A stretch of DNA of 5,932 nucleotides, from NCBI GenBank assembly GCA_003250235.1, contig QKGY01000187.1, positions 1 to 5,932 on the forward strand. Direction: 5' to 3'. This document shows positions 5,714 through 5,932 of the stretch, piece after piece (positions within the stretch are counted from its first letter, which is position 1; each line of letters opens with the position of its first letter). Position numbers and translations under genes: made by a program. Source of the stretch: Desulfuromonadaceae bacterium (GTDB lineage Bacteria > Desulfobacterota > Desulfuromonadia > Desulfuromonadales > SZUA-540). The notes below the pieces were generated by a model. That model made no database searches. It saw only the letters and a program-made list of their open reading frames with translations, and was not told the origin of the DNA.

Positions 5714-5932
5714 GCGAAATAGGCTCCTGTCGTAAGTGCATCCCTGGTGCGGCAGGTACGGCACATCTGCAGCCCTCGGGCCTGACTGTCGCTGGAGTAC
5801 ATCCAGTGGGTTTTCAGTTTTTCCTGCATGCGGCTGATCATCGCCGCCGAGGCGAAAGGCCTGCCGCATTCGACACAGTTGAACGGCTCCGTCTCGCGCA
5901 GCACAACAGACCTTCCGGCTTCTTCCTTGTCG
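5710..5932 (-). CDS. C-terminal part of an iron-sulfur/CxxC protein of the Fdh locus, 5' end beyond window
   Basis: Only the last 73 codons are present; the frame is open to the window edge. A GTG at 5904 is an internal valine rather than the start, because the frame continues upstream with DKEEAGRSV. The visible tail has two Cys pairs: FNCVECGRPF near the start and MCRTCRTRD near the end, about 37 residues apart, joined by a helix-like stretch with HWMYSSDSQ. Two CxxC pairs at this distance could bind zinc or one cluster. This tail resembles the C-terminal end of the 4Fe-4S ferredoxin-like proteins commonly encoded upstream of the TorD-like gene in Fdh loci. The ferredoxin motifs themselves would lie outside the window, so that identity is inferred. 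It overlaps the chaperone gene by four bases, so the two are expressed together. It may be a cytoplasmic electron carrier or maturation factor. Confidence 0.75.
   Translation of the reverse strand, partial: DKEEAGRSVVLRETEPFNCVECGRPFASAAMISRMQEKLKTHWMYSSDSQARGLQMCRTCRTRDALTTGAYFA

Noticed and set aside
5045..5869. Longer 274-residue version of the TorD-family chaperone
   Set aside because: It would overlap the upstream gene by 160 bases; the added 52 residues are unlike the family, while the ATG at 5713 has a ribosome binding site and the ATGA overlap.

Overview
The window is one stretch of a respiratory formate dehydrogenase (Fdh-N/Fdh-O type, periplasm-facing) locus. Every gene reads on the minus strand, so transcription runs from high to low coordinates. 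The order is: the 3' end of an iron-sulfur/CxxC protein (5710-5932, cut by the window edge), a TorD-family chaperone (5045-5713), a 66-residue Tat-exported protein of the 'formate dehydrogenase region TAT target' type (4738-4938), the catalytic subunit fdhA (1683-4571), the four-cluster ferredoxin subunit fdhB (1079-1669), a 62-residue lipoprotein (835-1023), and the cytochrome b subunit fdhC (1-811, cut by the other window edge).

The parts fit one machine. FdhA carries a twin-arginine signal, one N-terminal [4Fe-4S] site and a molybdopterin domain, and it would oxidise formate outside the cytoplasmic membrane. FdhB has 16 cluster cysteines and no export signal or anchor of its own. It would pass electrons to the hemes of FdhC, which reduces the quinone pool. 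The TorD-like protein probably proofreads FdhA before Tat export. The two small exported proteins, one Tat and one lipoprotein, are the least understood members. The catalytic residue is cysteine (codon TGC), not selenocysteine, so the enzyme does not need selenium.

The spacers are short (13 nt fdhA-fdhB, 55 nt fdhB-lipoprotein, 23 nt lipoprotein-fdhC), and the upstream ferredoxin-like gene overlaps the chaperone gene by ATGA. The two larger gaps are 106 nt (4939-5044), where I recognise no element beyond the ribosome binding site, and 166 nt (4572-4737) in front of fdhA. The 166-nt gap holds a near-perfect FNR-type box, a -24/-12 (sigma-54-like) motif and an inverted repeat, so fdhA probably has its own anaerobically controlled promoter. 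No RNA genes, mobile elements or CRISPR arrays are seen.

The organism is a GC-rich Gram-negative, shown by the Tat signals, the lipoprotein and the periplasmic enzyme architecture. The gene order and small accessory genes resemble Fdh loci of Shewanella, Betaproteobacteria and Desulfuromonadales/Campylobacterota-type bacteria. I cannot place it more precisely from sequence reading alone. The overall system is a known one. What is little described is the role of the small exported proteins, the CxxC tail protein and the fdhA promoter.
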